Notes: generated by a model not told the origin, from the letters alone. Shown: positions 22,829 to 34,368, counted from the first letter of the stretch. The stretch is 64,000 bases of DNA from Phytobacter massiliensis JC163 (GCF_000321045.1 NZ_HE578945.1:752179-816178), one strand, 5' to 3'. Program-made: numbers and translations.

Positions 22829-23272
22829 ATGGCATTCAAACAGCCTGTCTCGGTGCTGGTGGTCATTTATGCAAAAGACACCGGGAGAGTGCTGATGCTG
22901 CAGCGGCGCGACGATCCTGACTTCTGGCAGTCGGTTACCGGCAGCCTGGAGGCGGGAGAAACCGCGCCGCAAGCCGCCATGCGCGAAGTAAAGGAAGAGG
23001 TCGCAATCGATGTTGCCCGCGAGCAACTGTCCTTGCTGGACTGTCAGCGCACGGTGGAATTTGAAATTTTTAGTCATTTACGTCATCGCTATGCGCCGGG
23101 TATCGAGCGCAACACGGAATCCTGGTTCTGTCTTGCATTGCCCCATGAACGGCCAATTGTTTTTACCGAACATCTGGCTTACCAGTGGCTTGATGCGCCC
23201 GCTGCGGCGGCGCTCACCAAGTCATGGAGCAACCGGCAGGCGATTGAAGAATTTGTAATTAACGCGGCCTGA
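22829..23272 (+). CDS. nudB: Dihydroneopterin triphosphate diphosphatase NudB
   Basis: 147 residues. Nudix hydrolase removing pyrophosphate from dihydroneopterin triphosphate early in folate synthesis. The Nudix box is visible from Gly38 on as [20 protein letters not shown], with REVKEE as the metal-binding core; the consensus Gly after EE is replaced by Ala, as E. coli NudB also departs from consensus there. Follows aspS closely and is followed after 28 bases by yebC. Confidence 0.96.
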   Translation: MAFKQPVSVLVVIYAKDTGRVLMLQRRDDPDFWQSVTGSLEAGETAPQAAMREVKEEVAIDVAREQLSLLDCQRTVEFEIFSHLRHRYAPGIERNTESWFCLALPHERPIVFTEHLAYQWLDAPAAAALTKSWSNRQAIEEFVINAA

Positions 23273-23300
23273 AAGGGCGCGCTTTTTTGGAGAGTTTTTT

Positions 23301-24041
23301 ATGGCAGGTCATAGTAAATGGGCCAACACCAAACACCGCAAAGCGGCACAGGATGCCAAGCGCGGTAAGATCTTCACAAAAATCATTCGCGAGCTGGTAA
23401 CGGCAGCGCGTCTGGGCGGCGGCGATGCTGCTTCCAACCCGCGTCTGCGTGCGGCGATCGACAAAGCGCTGTCCAACAACATGACGCGCGACACCCTGAA
23501 CCGCGCTATCGCGCGCGGCGTTGGCGGCGATGATGACGCCAACATGGAAACCATCATTTATGAAGGTTACGGTCCTGGCGGCACAGCGGTCATGGTCGAG
23601 TGCCTGTCCGACAACCGTAACCGCACCGTAGCCGAAGTGCGTCACGCATTCAGCAAGTGCGGCGGCAACCTCGGCACCGACGGTTCCGTTGCCTATCTGT
23701 TCAGCAAAAAAGGGGTGATTTCCTTTGAGCAGGGCGATGAAGACACCATCATGGAAGCGGCGCTGGAAGCGGGCGCAGAAGACGTGGTGACCTATGACGA
23801 CGGCGCTATTGACGTTTACACCGCATGGGAAGAGATGGGCGCCGTGCGCGACGCGCTGGAAGCCGCGGGTCTGAAAGCCGACAACGCCGAAGTCTCTATG
23901 ATTCCGTCCACCAAAGCGGACATGGACGCGGAAACCGCGCCGAAACTGCTGCGCCTGATCGATATGCTGGAAGACTGCGACGACGTGCAGGAAGTTTACC
24001 ATAACGGCGAGATCTCTGATGAGGTCGCCGCAACGCTCTGA
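23301..24041 (+). CDS. yebC: YebC/TACO1-family protein
   Basis: 246 residues, E. coli length. Three-domain YebC family protein starting [18 protein letters not shown]. The family includes mitochondrial TACO1, and bacterial members have been connected with ribosomes and translation of difficult stretches as well as with transcription control. The acidic C-terminal half ([17 protein letters not shown]) is typical. Cluster order nudB-yebC-ruvC is conserved in enterobacteria. Confidence 0.95.
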   Translation: MAGHSKWANTKHRKAAQDAKRGKIFTKIIRELVTAARLGGGDAASNPRLRAAIDKALSNNMTRDTLNRAIARGVGGDDDANMETIIYEGYGPGGTAVMVECLSDNRNRTVAEVRHAFSKCGGNLGTDGSVAYLFSKKGVISFEQGDEDTIMEAALEAGAEDVVTYDDGAIDVYTAWEEMGAVRDALEAAGLKADNAEVSMIPSTKADMDAETAPKLLRLIDMLEDCDDVQEVYHNGEISDEVAATL

Positions 24042-24078
24042 TGTTGTCGATCGTTAAACCACCAACCGGAGGCGTGTG

Positions 24079-24600
24079 ATGGCCATTATTCTCGGTATCG
24101 ACCCGGGGTCGCGCGTCACCGGTTACGGCGTCATCCGTCAGGTTGGACGCCAGCTCTCCTATCTTGGCAGCGGCTGTATCCGCACCAAAGTGGACGATTT
24201 GCCCTCGCGCCTGAAATTGATTTATGCAGGCGTGATGGAAATCATCACGCAGTTCCAGCCGGACTATTTCGCTATTGAGCAGGTCTTTATGGCGAAAAAC
24301 GCCGACTCGGCGCTTAAGCTGGGGCAGGCGCGGGGCGTAGCGATTGTCGCTGCGGTTAACTGCGAACTGCCGGTGTTTGAATACGCCGCCCGTCAGGTTA
24401 AGCAGACGGTGGTAGGCACGGGGGGCGCAGAGAAGAGCCAGGTTCAGCACATGGTTCGTACCTTGCTGAAGCTTCCGGCGAACCCGCAGGCCGACGCCGC
24501 CGACGCGCTGGCTATCGCGATTACGCACTGCCATGTCAGCCAGAACGCCGTGCAGATGAGCGAATCCCGGCTTAACCTTGCGCGTGGCCGGTTACGATAA
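24079..24600 (+). CDS. ruvC: Holliday junction resolvase RuvC
   Basis: 173 residues. RNase H-fold endonuclease that cleaves Holliday junctions moved by RuvAB. Catalytic acids are visible: Asp in LGIDPGSR (residue 8 with the Met), Glu in FAIEQVFM near 67, and the Asp pair in [12 protein letters not shown] near 139-142. ATG at 24079 follows GGAGGCGT; a GTG directly before it would add one residue. yebB, found between ruvC and ruvA in E. coli K-12, is absent. Confidence 0.97.
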   Translation: MAIILGIDPGSRVTGYGVIRQVGRQLSYLGSGCIRTKVDDLPSRLKLIYAGVMEIITQFQPDYFAIEQVFMAKNADSALKLGQARGVAIVAAVNCELPVFEYAARQVKQTVVGTGGAEKSQVQHMVRTLLKLPANPQADAADALAIAITHCHVSQNAVQMSESRLNLARGRLR

Positions 24601-24610
24601 TCACAAATCA

Positions 24611-24637
24611 GGCTGGATGTTTATCCAGCCTTTTTTT
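24611..24637 (+). promoter_or_regulatory. LexA box of ruvAB, also shaped as the ruvC terminator
   Basis: CTG (24613-24615), ten bases, CAG (24626-24628) is the LexA spacing, in the palindrome GGCTGGAT-GTTT-ATCCAGCC, 44-70 bases before ruvA. The same palindrome is followed by seven Ts, so it can also fold as an intrinsic terminator for ruvC. Confidence 0.8.
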
Positions 24638-24680
24638 ATGATAGCGCATTATTCTTTTCGCCTTAACGCAGGAGCGTATC

Positions 24681-25292
24681 GTGATTGGCAGACTCAGAGG
24701 CATCATTCTCGAAAAACAGCCCCCTTTGGTTCTTATGGAAGTCGGAGGCGTGGGCTACGAAGTACATATGCCGATGACCTGTTTCTATGAGCTGCCGGAG
24801 GCGGGGAAAGAGGCCATCGTCTTTACCCACCTTGTTGTGCGCGAAGATGCGCACCTGCTGTATGGCTTCAACAATAAGCAAGAACGCACCCTGTTTCGCG
24901 AGCTGATCAAAACCAACGGCGTGGGGCCAAAACTGGCGCTGGCTATCCTTTCTGGCATGTCGGCCCAGCAGTTCGTTAACGCGGTTGAGCGTGAAGAGCC
25001 CGCGGCGCTGGTAAAACTGCCGGGCATCGGTAAAAAAACGGCAGAACGCCTGATTGTGGAGATGAAAGACCGTTTCAAAGGCCTGCACGGGGATCTCTTT
25101 ACCCCGGCGGCGGACCTGGTGCTCACCTCGCCGGGCGGCCCTGCGGTGGACGATGCCGAACAGGAAGCGGTTGCCGCGCTGGTGGCGTTGGGCTATAAAC
25201 CACAGGAAGCCAGCCGGATGGTCAGTAAAATCGCCAGACCGGACGCCAACAGTGAAACTCTGATCCGTGAAGCGCTTCGCGCCGCGTTGTGA
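24681..25292 (+). CDS. ruvA: Holliday junction DNA helicase subunit RuvA
   Basis: 203 residues with GTG start, as in E. coli. Tetrameric junction-binding protein: OB-fold domain I (1-62), the helix-hairpin-helix domain II containing [14 protein letters not shown] and [12 protein letters not shown], an acidic flexible linker, and domain III at the C-terminus (about 155-203) that contacts RuvB. The start follows GCAGGAGCG. SOS-regulated through the LexA box just upstream; ruvB follows after eight bases. Confidence 0.97.
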   Translation: MIGRLRGIILEKQPPLVLMEVGGVGYEVHMPMTCFYELPEAGKEAIVFTHLVVREDAHLLYGFNNKQERTLFRELIKTNGVGPKLALAILSGMSAQQFVNAVEREEPAALVKLPGIGKKTAERLIVEMKDRFKGLHGDLFTPAADLVLTSPGGPAVDDAEQEAVAALVALGYKPQEASRMVSKIARPDANSETLIREALRAAL

Positions 25293-25297
25293 GGTAA

Positions 25298-26311
<1,014 letters not shown>

Positions 26312-26314
26312 CGG

Positions 26315-26413
26315 CTAATAGTCGTTGTCGATATCCTGCATGGCCGACCGGGAGACCAGCACGGCCAGCAGGAGAAGTAATGTAAAGGTGCCAGATACCA
26401 TCATGAGTAGCAT
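26315..26413 (-). CDS. Putative 32-residue membrane protein
   Basis: An ATG at 26413 (minus strand) preceded by a strong GGGAGGGG ribosome site opens 32 codons ending at 26315, three bases from the ruvB stop. The peptide has a hydrophobic core (MVSGTFTLLLLLAVLVSR) and an acidic tail (MQDIDNDY), the profile of single-TM small proteins. E. coli also has a small gene (yobI) between ruvB and znuB, but I cannot confirm homology. The remaining bases up to znuB (26414-26616) show no further gene; transcription would start there on the minus strand. Confidence 0.5.
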   Translation of the reverse strand: MLLMMVSGTFTLLLLLAVLVSRSAMQDIDNDY

Positions 26414-26616
26414 CTTCTGCCCCTCCCGTCTGGTTAGCCCGTCCATACTTTTTTACCGTCCTTATCAGAACTGTAGCTGTCGCTGGCGGGCCGGTGTGTG
26501 ACGTATAAGAAGAAGTGAGCAAAAGATCACAGGGCTGAAATATTTTACGAGTAAGCTATTTCGCCCCGCTTAATTTGGGCTAATAACCGGGTCAGCATCG
26601 CTGGCCCGGCGTCGCA

Positions 26617-27402
26617 TCAGGAGGGGCTTTTTTTCACCATGCTGAGGATAAACAGCAGCGCGGCGCAAAGCACCACAGACGGCCCGGCAGGGGTGTCGTA
26701 GAACGCGGAGAAGGTCAGGCCGCCGGTCACGGCTATCATCCCCGCGCCGACGGCGATTCCCGCCATCTGCTCCGGCGTCCGGGCAAACCGGCGCGCGGTG
26801 GCGGCAGGAATGATCAGCAGGGAGGTGATAATCAGCGCGCCGACGAACTTCATCGCCACGCCAATGGTCAGGGCGGTGACCAGCATCAGCAGCAGCTTAA
26901 CCCGCTGCAGCTTCACGCCATCCACAAAGGCCAGCTCGGGGCTTACGGTCATTGAGAGCAGGTTGCGCCACTGCCAGCAGAGGATAGCGATCACCACCAC
27001 TACCCCAAAGGCAATTGCAATAAGGTCCTGCGGCGTCACCGCCAGCAGGTCGCCAAACAGATAGGCCATCAGGTCGACGCGGATATTCGACATCAGGCTG
27101 ACCACCACCATCCCAAGCGACAGGGCACTATGGGCCATAATGCCCAGCAGGGTATCAATGGCCAGGTGCGGGCGCTTTTCCAGCCACACAAGACCGGCGG
27201 CCAGCAGTAGCGTGACGGCGATAACCGCATAGAAGGGATTGACATCCAGCAGCAGACCGAATGCCACACCCAGCAGCGAGGCGTGCGCCAGGGTATCGCC
27301 GAAGTAGGACATCCGTCGCCAGACAACAAAAGAGCCAAGCGGACCTGCGGCGCAGGCCAGCATCATCCCGGCGAGCCAGCCGGGCAGAAGTAATTCAATC
27401 AT
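26617..27402 (-). CDS. znuB: Zinc ABC transporter permease ZnuB
   Basis: 261 residues, E. coli length. Membrane subunit of the high-affinity zinc importer with about eight hydrophobic helices; N-terminus [25 protein letters not shown] and the [13 protein letters not shown] coupling-region motif that contacts ZnuC are present. Start codon overlaps the znuC stop by four bases. Operon znuC-znuB, divergent from znuA, under Zur control. Confidence 0.97.
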   Translation of the reverse strand: MIELLLPGWLAGMMLACAAGPLGSFVVWRRMSYFGDTLAHASLLGVAFGLLLDVNPFYAVIAVTLLLAAGLVWLEKRPHLAIDTLLGIMAHSALSLGMVVVSLMSNIRVDLMAYLFGDLLAVTPQDLIAIAFGVVVVIAILCWQWRNLLSMTVSPELAFVDGVKLQRVKLLLMLVTALTIGVAMKFVGALIITSLLIIPAATARRFARTPEQMAGIAVGAGMIAVTGGLTFSAFYDTPAGPSVVLCAALLFILSMVKKSPS

Positions 27403-28154
27403 CCGCGATCGTTTCCCTGACGTAATACAATGCGCCCCTGCAAATCATGACGATGATTATGCCGGTGGCGATAAATACCCAGCTGTTGCGCGCCGCGCGG
27501 GCCGAACATCGAGATAAACTCAGGGTGCATAGAGACCACTTCCGGCGCGCCGGAGCAGCAAATATGGTGATTCAGGCACAGCACTTCATCCGTTTTCGCC
27601 ATCACCAGATGCAGGTCGTGCGAAACCATCAGCACCGCGCAATCAAGCTCGCTGCGCAGCCGATCGATCAGGTCATACAGCGCCACCTGGCCATTAACGT
27701 CTACCCCCTGCGTCGGCTCATCAAGCACCAGCAGCTGCGGGCGGTTGAGCAGGGCGCGGGCCAGCAAAACCCGCTGCGTTTCGCCGCCGGACAGTTTTTG
27801 CATGGGCGCGTCGATAAGGTGCGCGGCGTTTACCCGCTTAAGCGCGGGCAGAATATCCGCTTTGCGGCTACCCGGACGCAAACGTAAAAAACGGTCTACC
27901 GTCAGCGGCAGCGTGGCATCAAGATGGAGCTTTTGCGGTACATAACCGATGCGCAGCGCCTTAACTCGCTTGATCGTCCCGCTATCGGGTGCTACCAGCC
28001 CCAGCACAACGCGTACAAGGGTGGATTTACCCGCGCCGTTGGGGCCGAGTAATGTGAGAATTTTTCCCGGCTGCAAATTCAGTGAAATGTCAGACAGGAC
28101 GCGTCTTTGGCCGAAACTGACCGCGACGTTTTCCAGCGTTACCAGATTAGTCAT
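27399..28154 (-). CDS. znuC: Zinc ABC transporter ATP-binding protein ZnuC
   Basis: 251 residues when started at 28154 ([15 protein letters not shown]), matching E. coli; a longer frame to 28205 would run into the Zur operator and is rejected. Walker [10 protein letters not shown] near 37-45, signature LSGGETQRV near 135, Walker [13 protein letters not shown] near 155, switch His in MVSHDLH near 190. The C-terminal His-rich tail ([11 protein letters not shown]) is typical of ZnuC and may sense or bind zinc. Confidence 0.97.
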   Translation of the reverse strand: MTNLVTLENVAVSFGQRRVLSDISLNLQPGKILTLLGPNGAGKSTLVRVVLGLVAPDSGTIKRVKALRIGYVPQKLHLDATLPLTVDRFLRLRPGSRKADILPALKRVNAAHLIDAPMQKLSGGETQRVLLARALLNRPQLLVLDEPTQGVDVNGQVALYDLIDRLRSELDCAVLMVSHDLHLVMAKTDEVLCLNHHICCSGAPEVVSMHPEFISMFGPRGAQQLGIYRHRHNHRHDLQGRIVLRQGNDRG

Positions 28155-28180
28155 ATCATTTAGGGGGTTGCACAAGTTGT

Positions 28181-28203
28181 CGAATGTTATAATATCACAT
28201 TCC
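28181..28203. promoter_or_regulatory. Zur operator in the znuC-znuA divergent gap
   Basis: The dyad CGAATGTTATAATATCACAT (continuing TCC) matches the Zur consensus (GAAATGTTATANTATAACATTTC). It lies 26 bases upstream of znuC and 29 upstream of znuA, so zinc-loaded Zur can shut both sides at once. Confidence 0.88.
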
Positions 28204-28232
28204 ACTCATTCATTACGATAAATAGTCGCATT

Positions 28233-29177
28233 ATGTTACAGAAAAATACGCTTCTTTGCGCAGCGCTTTCAACCGCGCTGCTGGCCGGTGTCACCAGCAC
28301 CGCAAACGCTGCCGTCGTGGCCTCCCTTAAGCCGCTGGGCTTTATTGCTTCGGCCATCGCCGATGGGGTAACCACCACCGAAGTATTGCTGCCTGACGGC
28401 GCTTCCGAGCATGACTATTCACTGCGTCCTTCCGACGTAAAACGCTTACAGAACGCGGACTTAGTTTTCTGGGTCGGCCCGGATATGGAAGCGTTTATGG
28501 AAAAGTCAGCCCGCCAGATCCCCGCTAATCGCCAGGTGCAGATGCAAGCGCTGTCGGAGGTGCAACCGCTGCTGATTAAAGGCGGTGACGACGACGAGCA
28601 TGACCATGAAGGACACGATCATGGCGGCGAAAATCATGATGAACATCACCATCACGGTGATTACAACATGCACCTGTGGCTCTCACCAGAGATCGCCCGG
28701 ATGTCGGCGGTTGCAATCCATCAAAAATTAGTAGAACTTATGCCGCAAAGCCGAGCCCGGCTGGATGCCAACCTGAAAGATTTTGAGGCAAAATTAGCCC
28801 AAACCGATAAGCAGGTTGGTAGCGAGCTGGCGCCAGTGAAGGGTAAAGGGTATTTCGTTTTTCATGATGCTTACGGCTACTTTGAGAAACATTACGGGTT
28901 GACCCCGCTGGGTCACTTTACCGTCAACCCTGAAATTCAACCTGGCGCGCAGCGTTTACATCAAATCAGAACACAGTTGGTTGAGCAAAAAGCGACCTGC
29001 GTTTTTGCTGAGCCACAGTTCAGGCCAGCCGTTGTTGAAGCTGTCGCCAGAGGGACATCCGTTCGAATGGGAACGCTGGATCCGCTTGGAACCAGTATTA
29101 AATTGGGTAAAGAGAGCTATTCACAGTTCCTTTCCCTGTTGTCTACTCAGTATGCGAGCTGCCTGAAAGGAGATTAA
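28233..29177 (+). CDS. znuA: Zinc ABC transporter substrate-binding protein ZnuA
   Basis: 314 residues (E. coli 310). Signal peptide about 1-26 ([17 protein letters not shown]), then the cluster A-I metal-binding fold. Zinc ligands visible: Glu/His in [12 protein letters not shown] (about 60), His in MHLWLSPE (about 147), His in [14 protein letters not shown] (about 211). A His/Asp/Glu-rich loop (about 116-142) characteristic of ZnuA is slightly longer than in E. coli. Zur operator immediately upstream. Confidence 0.97.
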   Translation: MLQKNTLLCAALSTALLAGVTSTANAAVVASLKPLGFIASAIADGVTTTEVLLPDGASEHDYSLRPSDVKRLQNADLVFWVGPDMEAFMEKSARQIPANRQVQMQALSEVQPLLIKGGDDDEHDHEGHDHGGENHDEHHHHGDYNMHLWLSPEIARMSAVAIHQKLVELMPQSRARLDANLKDFEAKLAQTDKQVGSELAPVKGKGYFVFHDAYGYFEKHYGLTPLGHFTVNPEIQPGAQRLHQIRTQLVEQKATCVFAEPQFRPAVVEAVARGTSVRMGTLDPLGTSIKLGKESYSQFLSLLSTQYASCLKGD

Positions 29178-29192
29178 CGAGGAAGTGGATAC

Positions 29193-30521
29193 GTGCAACA
29201 GATAGCCCGCTCTGTCGCCCTGGCATTTAATAATTTGCCCCGACCCCACCGCGTTATGCTGGGGTCTCTTACCGTTCTCACCTTTGCGGTCGCCGTCTGG
29301 CGACCGTACGTCTACCACCCGGAGTCTTCGCCGACCCCGATTGTTAAAACCATCGAACTGCATCAGAACGAAATTCGTTCTCTGCTCCCCGAGGCCAGTG
29401 AGCCAATCGACCAGACTATGCCCGATGAAGTGGAAGATATTCCGCAGGATGAGCTGGACGATAAAACCGCCAATGAAGCCGGCGTGCATGAATATGTTGT
29501 CTCTACCGGCGATACGCTGAGCAGTATTCTGAATCAGTATGGTATTGATATGGGTGATATCACCCAGCTTGCCAGCGCCGATAAAGAGCTGCGTAATCTC
29601 AAAATCGGCCAGCAGATCTCCTGGACGCTGACGCCGGAAGGCGATCTACAGCGTCTCACCTGGGAGATGTCCCGTAGGGAAACCCGCACCTACGACCGCA
29701 CCGCCAGCGGTTTCAAAATGAGCAGCGAACTGCAAAAGGGCGACTGGGTTAACGCCGTCCTGAACGGCACCGTAGGCGCCAGCTTTGTCAGTAGCGCCAA
29801 ACAGGCCGGTTTGACCAGCGCCGAAATTGGCGCGGTGATCAAAGCGATGCAGTGGCAGATGGATTTCCGTAAGTTGAAGAAAGGGGACGAGTTCTCGGTC
29901 CTGATGTCCCGCGAAATGCTCGACGGTAAGCGTGAGCAAAGCCAGCTACTGGGCGTGCGTCTGCGCTCCGCCGGTAAAGACTACTACGCTATCCGCGCCG
30001 AAGACGGCAAGTTCTACGATCGTAACGGTACGGGGCTGGCGAAGGGCTTTTTACGCTTCCCGACGTCAAAACAGTTCCGCGTTTCGTCCAACTTCAACCC
30101 GCGTCGCCTTAACCCGGTAACGGGCCGTATCGCGCCGCACAAAGGGGTGGATTTCGCCATGCCGCAGGGCACGCCTGTGCTCGCCGTCGGGGATGGCGAA
30201 GTGGTTGTGGCTAAACGCAGCGGCGCGGCGGGGTACTATGTTGCCGTGCGCCACGGACGCACCTATACCACTCGCTACATGCACCTGCGTAAGCTGCTGG
30301 TGAAACCGGGCCAGAAAGTGAAACGCGGCGATCGCATCGCCCTTTCCGGCAATACCGGTCGTTCTACCGGGCCGCATCTGCATTATGAAGTGTGGATCAA
30401 CCAGCAGGCGGTTAACCCGCTGACGGCGAAACTGCCGCGCACCGAAGGTCTGACCGGCTCCGATCGCCGTGATTACCTGGCGCAGGTGAAAGAGGTCGTT
30501 CCGCAGCTTCGCTTCGATTAA
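29193..30521 (+). CDS. mepM: Murein DD-endopeptidase MepM
   Basis: 442 residues (E. coli 440), GTG start behind CGAGGAAG. Membrane-anchored near the N-terminus (about residues 20-40), LysM segment about 95-145 (YVVSTGDTLSSILNQYGI), and a C-terminal M23 (LytM) domain with zinc ligands in HKGVDFAM and HLHYEVW. It cleaves D-Ala-mDAP crosslinks to let new peptidoglycan strands in, redundantly with MepS and MepH. It sits 15 bases after znuA; the activity is zinc-dependent, and E. coli has the same order. Confidence 0.96.
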   Translation: MQQIARSVALAFNNLPRPHRVMLGSLTVLTFAVAVWRPYVYHPESSPTPIVKTIELHQNEIRSLLPEASEPIDQTMPDEVEDIPQDELDDKTANEAGVHEYVVSTGDTLSSILNQYGIDMGDITQLASADKELRNLKIGQQISWTLTPEGDLQRLTWEMSRRETRTYDRTASGFKMSSELQKGDWVNAVLNGTVGASFVSSAKQAGLTSAEIGAVIKAMQWQMDFRKLKKGDEFSVLMSREMLDGKREQSQLLGVRLRSAGKDYYAIRAEDGKFYDRNGTGLAKGFLRFPTSKQFRVSSNFNPRRLNPVTGRIAPHKGVDFAMPQGTPVLAVGDGEVVVAKRSGAAGYYVAVRHGRTYTTRYMHLRKLLVKPGQKVKRGDRIALSGNTGRSTGPHLHYEVWINQQAVNPLTAKLPRTEGLTGSDRRDYLAQVKEVVPQLRFD

Positions 30522-30535
30522 GCTTCACCGCTTGC

Positions 30536-30565
30536 AAGCCGGTGCCATTTCGCGCCGGCTTTTTG
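30536..30565 (+). terminator. Terminator after mepM
   Basis: Ten-base stem AAGCCGGTGC / GCGCCGGCTT (one G-T pair) with a six-base loop, followed by a T-rich tract. Confidence 0.85.
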
Positions 30566-30635
30566 TTTTGTCGGAACCGGTTCGCCTCGCTAAACTATCT
30601 CAACTTTAATCACCAAAACTGCCTGCGGAAGATGC

Positions 30636-31607
30636 ATGGAAACCAGGAAAAATCATTCAGAGTACATTCCCGAGTTCGAAAAAGCGTTTCGCCATCCGCG
30701 CTACTGGGGCGCATGGATAGGTGTCTTCGCTTTTGCCGGGGTCGCATTGCTCCCCCCCTCCGTACGCGACCCGCTGCTGGGTAAACTGGGACGGCTGGCA
30801 GGACGCCTCGGTAAGAGCGCGCGCCGTCGCGCGCAAATTAACCTGCTGTACTGTTTCCCGGAAAAATCAGATGCGCAGCGGGAAGCCATCATCGACCAGA
30901 TGTTCGCCACCGCGCCGCAGGCGATGGCGCTGATGGCCGAACTGGCGATACGCGGCCCGGAAAAGATCCTGCCCCGCGTGGAGTGGCAGGGGCGTGAGCT
31001 GATTGATGAGCTGCAGCGCAATAACGAAAACGTCATCTTCCTGGTGCCGCACGGCTGGGGGGTAGATATTCCGGCAATGCTGATGGCCTCGCAGGGGAAA
31101 AATATCGCGGCGATGTTCCACAACCAGGGGAATAAAGTCTTTGATTACGTCTGGAACAGCGTGCGCCGCCGCTTTGGCGGGCGTCTTCATGCGCGTAGCA
31201 ACGGCATCAAGCCTTTTATTCAGTCGGTGCGCCAGGGCTACTGGGGTTACTATCTGCCCGATCAGGATCACGGGGCGGAGCATAGCGAGTTCGTTGATTT
31301 TTTCGCTACCTACAAAGCCACGCTGCCCGCAATTGGCCGCCTGATGAAAGTGTGCCGCGCGCGCATTGTGCCGCTCTTTCCGGTCTACGACGCTAAAACC
31401 CATCGGCTGATCATTCAGATTCGCCCGCCGATGGACGATCTGCTGACCGCAGATGACGTCACCATCGCCCGGCGGATGAACGAAGAGGTGGAGGTGTTTG
31501 TCGGCCCACATCCGGAGCAGTACACCTGGATACTGAAGCTCTTAAAAACACGCAGGCCCGGCGAAAAAGAGCCTTACCGGCGCAAAGAGCTGTTCCCGAA
31601 ACGATAA
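30636..31607 (+). CDS. lpxM: Lipid A myristoyltransferase LpxM
   Basis: 323 residues, E. coli length. Inner-membrane acyltransferase that adds the last (sixth) chain to Kdo2-lipid A using myristoyl-ACP. One N-terminal hydrophobic segment (about 24-42) and the HX4D catalytic motif HGWGVD near 139, plus the PDQDHG segment near 209. Its own promoter is expected in the 70-base gap after the mepM terminator. Confidence 0.96.
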   Translation: METRKNHSEYIPEFEKAFRHPRYWGAWIGVFAFAGVALLPPSVRDPLLGKLGRLAGRLGKSARRRAQINLLYCFPEKSDAQREAIIDQMFATAPQAMALMAELAIRGPEKILPRVEWQGRELIDELQRNNENVIFLVPHGWGVDIPAMLMASQGKNIAAMFHNQGNKVFDYVWNSVRRRFGGRLHARSNGIKPFIQSVRQGYWGYYLPDQDHGAEHSEFVDFFATYKATLPAIGRLMKVCRARIVPLFPVYDAKTHRLIIQIRPPMDDLLTADDVTIARRMNEEVEVFVGPHPEQYTWILKLLKTRRPGEKEPYRRKELFPKR

Positions 31608-31610
31608 AAA

Positions 31611-31633
31611 AACCCCGCGAACGCGGGGTTTTC
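31611..31633. terminator. Terminator between lpxM and convergent pykA
   Basis: Stem AACCCCGC / GCGGGGTT with GAAC loop, A-run before and TTTTCT after, usable in both directions. Confidence 0.88.
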
Positions 31634-31662
31634 TGTAACGGGCAACGTTAGCCGGATATGGG

Positions 31663-33105
31663 TTACTCGACGGTCAGAATACGGGTGGTATTGGTGGTGC
31701 CCACGGTACTCATCACATCGCCCTGGGTCACGATCACCAGATCGCCAGAGACCAGATAGCCTTTGTCACGCAGCAGGTTAACGGCATCGTTCGCCGCAAC
31801 CACACCCTCGTTTACGCTATCGAAGTAGACCGGTGTAACGCCGCGATAGAGCGCGGTAAGGTTCAGGGTGCGCTCATGACGGGACATGGCAAAGATAGGC
31901 AGGCCAGAGCTGATACGTGAGGTCATCAGCGCCGTACGGCCTGATTCCGTCATAGAGATAATCGCGGTAACGCCCTTGAGGTGGTTGGCCGCGTACATGG
32001 CGGACATGGCGATGGCCTCTTCCACATTGTCGAACTGAATATCCAGACGATGTTTAGAGACGTTGATGCTGGGGATCTTTTCTGCGCCAAGGCAGACACG
32101 CGCCATCGCGGCGACCGTTTCCGCAGGGTACTGGCCGGCAGCGGTTTCCGCCGAGAGCATCACGGCGTCGGTGCCGTCCAGCACGGCGTTCGCCACGTCC
32201 ATGACTTCCGCACGGGTCGGCATTGGGTTAGTGATCATCGACTCCATCATCTGGGTGGCGGTGATCACCGCACGGTTCAGCTGGCGGGCACGGCGAATTA
32301 ACGCTTTTTGAATGCCGACCAGTTCCGGGTCGCCAATCTCTACGCCCAGGTCGCCACGGGCTACCATCACCACGTCAGAGGCGAGGATGACATCGTCCAT
32401 CGCTTCCTGGCTGCAGACGGCTTCCGCGCGCTCTACTTTTGCCACGATTTTCGCGTCGCAGCCTGCGTCGCGCGCCAGGCGACGGGCATAGTTGAGATCC
32501 TCGCCGCAGCGCGGGAAGGAGACCGCCAGATAATCAACGCCGATAAGCGCGGCGGTGACGATATCCGCTTTATCTTTCTCGGTCAGGGCTTCTGCGGAAA
32601 GACCGCCGCCCAGCTTGTTGATGCCTTTATTGTTAGAGAGCGGGCCGCCAACGGTCACTTCGGTGAACACTTTCATGCCCTGAACTTCCAGCACTTTCAG
32701 CTGTACGCGACCGTCGTCAAGCAGCAGGATATCGCCCGGCACGACGTCAGCAGGCAGGCCTTTATAGTCGATACCGACTTTTTCTTTGTCGCCTTCGCCT
32801 TTGCCGAGGTTTGCGTCGAGCAGAAACTTATCGCCGATATTGAGGAAAACTTTACCTTCTTTGAAGGTAGAAACACGAATTTTAGGACCCTGCAAGTCCC
32901 CCAGGATAGCAACGTGACGGCCCAGTTTCGCTGCGATTTCACGCACTTTGTCGGCGCGTAATTTATGATCTTCCGGCGTACCGTGAGAAAAGTTCATACG
33001 CACTACGTTAGCGCCAGCGGCGATAATCTTTTCCAGATTATTATCGCGGTCGGTAGCCGGGCCTAAGGTAGTCACGATTTTGGTTCTGCGAAGCCTTCTG
33101 GACAT
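31663..33105 (-). CDS. pykA: Pyruvate kinase II
   Basis: 480 residues, the E. coli PykA length (PykF is 470). Makes pyruvate and ATP from phosphoenolpyruvate; the PykA isozyme is AMP-activated. N-terminus [21 protein letters not shown], active-site block about 215-330 including [13 protein letters not shown] and the [18 protein letters not shown] region, C-terminal allosteric domain to TRILTVE. Neighbours hexR, zwf, edd and eda make this a central-carbon cluster. Confidence 0.97.
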   Translation of the reverse strand: MSRRLRRTKIVTTLGPATDRDNNLEKIIAAGANVVRMNFSHGTPEDHKLRADKVREIAAKLGRHVAILGDLQGPKIRVSTFKEGKVFLNIGDKFLLDANLGKGEGDKEKVGIDYKGLPADVVPGDILLLDDGRVQLKVLEVQGMKVFTEVTVGGPLSNNKGINKLGGGLSAEALTEKDKADIVTAALIGVDYLAVSFPRCGEDLNYARRLARDAGCDAKIVAKVERAEAVCSQEAMDDVILASDVVMVARGDLGVEIGDPELVGIQKALIRRARQLNRAVITATQMMESMITNPMPTRAEVMDVANAVLDGTDAVMLSAETAAGQYPAETVAAMARVCLGAEKIPSINVSKHRLDIQFDNVEEAIAMSAMYAANHLKGVTAIISMTESGRTALMTSRISSGLPIFAMSRHERTLNLTALYRGVTPVYFDSVNEGVVAANDAVNLLRDKGYLVSGDLVIVTQGDVMSTVGTTNTTRILTVE

Positions 33106-33147
33106 GTAATACTCCGTTGACTAAAACAACTTGGTGTTGCGTGAACA

Positions 33148-33161
33148 TGGATTCGATTCAG
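33148..33161 (-). promoter_or_regulatory. Candidate Cra (FruR) site upstream of pykA
   Basis: Read on the minus strand, CTGAATCGAATCCA resembles the Cra half-palindrome TGAATCGATTCA with two differences, 43-56 bases before the pykA start. Assigned by eye; E. coli experiments concern mainly pykF. Confidence 0.3.
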
Positions 33162-33218
33162 TTCTCAAACTAAGAATTTAACCGAATAGCGTAAGATGTT
33201 ACAACTTTGTTATTACTA

Positions 33219-34088
33219 TTAGTATTTATCGCTTCTGATAAGGAGCTCCTTATCAAAGCGCGATTCTTTCAGCGCTTCTTTGACCCGCTTCAAGTTATCC
33301 CTGAATTTTGCCCCCCGACGCAGCGTAAAGCCTGTTGCCAGTACATCAATCACCGTCAGCTGCGCCAGCCGCGACACCATTGGCATATAAATGTCGGTAT
33401 CTTCCGGCACATCCAGGGTTATCGCCAGCGTCGCCTCACGGGCGAGGGGGGTGTCGGCCGAGGTCAGCGCGATAACCATGGCGTCGTTCTCCCGCGCCAG
33501 CTGCGCCAGCTCCACAAGGCTTTTCGTGCGCCCGGTGTGGGAGATCAGGACGACGACATCATCATCGCTACAATTCATACAGCTCATGCGTTGCAGCACA
33601 ATGTCGTCGGTATAGACCACGGGAACATTGAAGCGGAAAAATTTATTCATCGCGTCGTGGGCAACCGCCGCCGAGGAGCCCAGACCGAAAAAGGCGATTT
33701 TTTTCGCCTGGGTCAGCAGATCCACCGCGCGGTTAACCGCCGTCATATCCAGAGACTGGCGAACATGGTCCAGGCTTGCCATCGCCGACTCAAAAATTTT
33801 CCCGGTATAGGCTTCAACACTATCATCTTCGTCGACATTACGATTTACATACGGCGTGCCGTTTGCCAGACTTTGCGCCAGATGCAGTTTGAAATCGGGG
33901 AATCCACGGGTGTCCAGGCTGCGGCAGAAGCGGTTAACGGTTGGCTCGCTCACGCCTGCCTGCTGGGCCAGAGCGGCAATACTGGAATGAATGGCCTGCT
34001 CAGGCGAGGCCAGAATCACTTCCGCCACTTTACGTTCGGATTTGCTAAGGTGTTCCAGTTGTGACTGGATTTTTTCCAGCATATTCAT
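33219..34088 (-). CDS. hexR: Transcriptional regulator HexR
   Basis: 289 residues when started at 34088 (MNMLEKIQSQLEHLSKSERK), equal to E. coli HexR; the longer frame to 34169 is not conserved. RpiR family: N-terminal helix-turn-helix (about 1-75, EPTVNRFCRS as recognition part) and C-terminal SIS sugar-phosphate domain (about 125-260, FFGLGSSAAVAHDA). HexR represses zwf, edd-eda and other carbon genes and is relieved by 2-keto-3-deoxy-6-phosphogluconate, the product of Edd encoded nearby. Divergent from zwf, whose operator is at 34369-34383. Confidence 0.96.
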   Translation of the reverse strand: MNMLEKIQSQLEHLSKSERKVAEVILASPEQAIHSSIAALAQQAGVSEPTVNRFCRSLDTRGFPDFKLHLAQSLANGTPYVNRNVDEDDSVEAYTGKIFESAMASLDHVRQSLDMTAVNRAVDLLTQAKKIAFFGLGSSAAVAHDAMNKFFRFNVPVVYTDDIVLQRMSCMNCSDDDVVVLISHTGRTKSLVELAQLARENDAMVIALTSADTPLAREATLAITLDVPEDTDIYMPMVSRLAQLTVIDVLATGFTLRRGAKFRDNLKRVKEALKESRFDKELLIRSDKY

Positions 34089-34308
34089 TTTAACGACATG
34101 CCCACAGGTTAAACGATGCCACCGGCAGGTGAAATCGTGGTGTGTTTTAGCAAGAATATACTTTCCCATGATTCAGAAAAGTCATTACTACGGGGAAAGT
34201 TGTTGTTTTTTTCATAACTTGATCATCGTCGGGTTTTACACCTGCCAGATCAGGCACATATCCTGGATTTTCAGCGTCGGTTAAGCGATTTTCCGCCGCA
34301 GAGGGAAT

Positions 34309-34327
34309 AAGGCACGTGCGGTTAAGC
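34309..34327 (+). promoter_or_regulatory. Candidate SoxS/MarA/Rob box upstream of zwf
   Basis: AAGGCACGTGCGGTTAAGC keeps the invariant GCAC and most of the RYYAAA half of the marbox consensus, with a few mismatches, about 104 bases before zwf. E. coli zwf is a known SoxS/MarA target. Confidence 0.4.
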
Positions 34328-34368
34328 GTTTGCGGTATCGCGTTTTACGTAAAAGCAGTACAGTGCAG

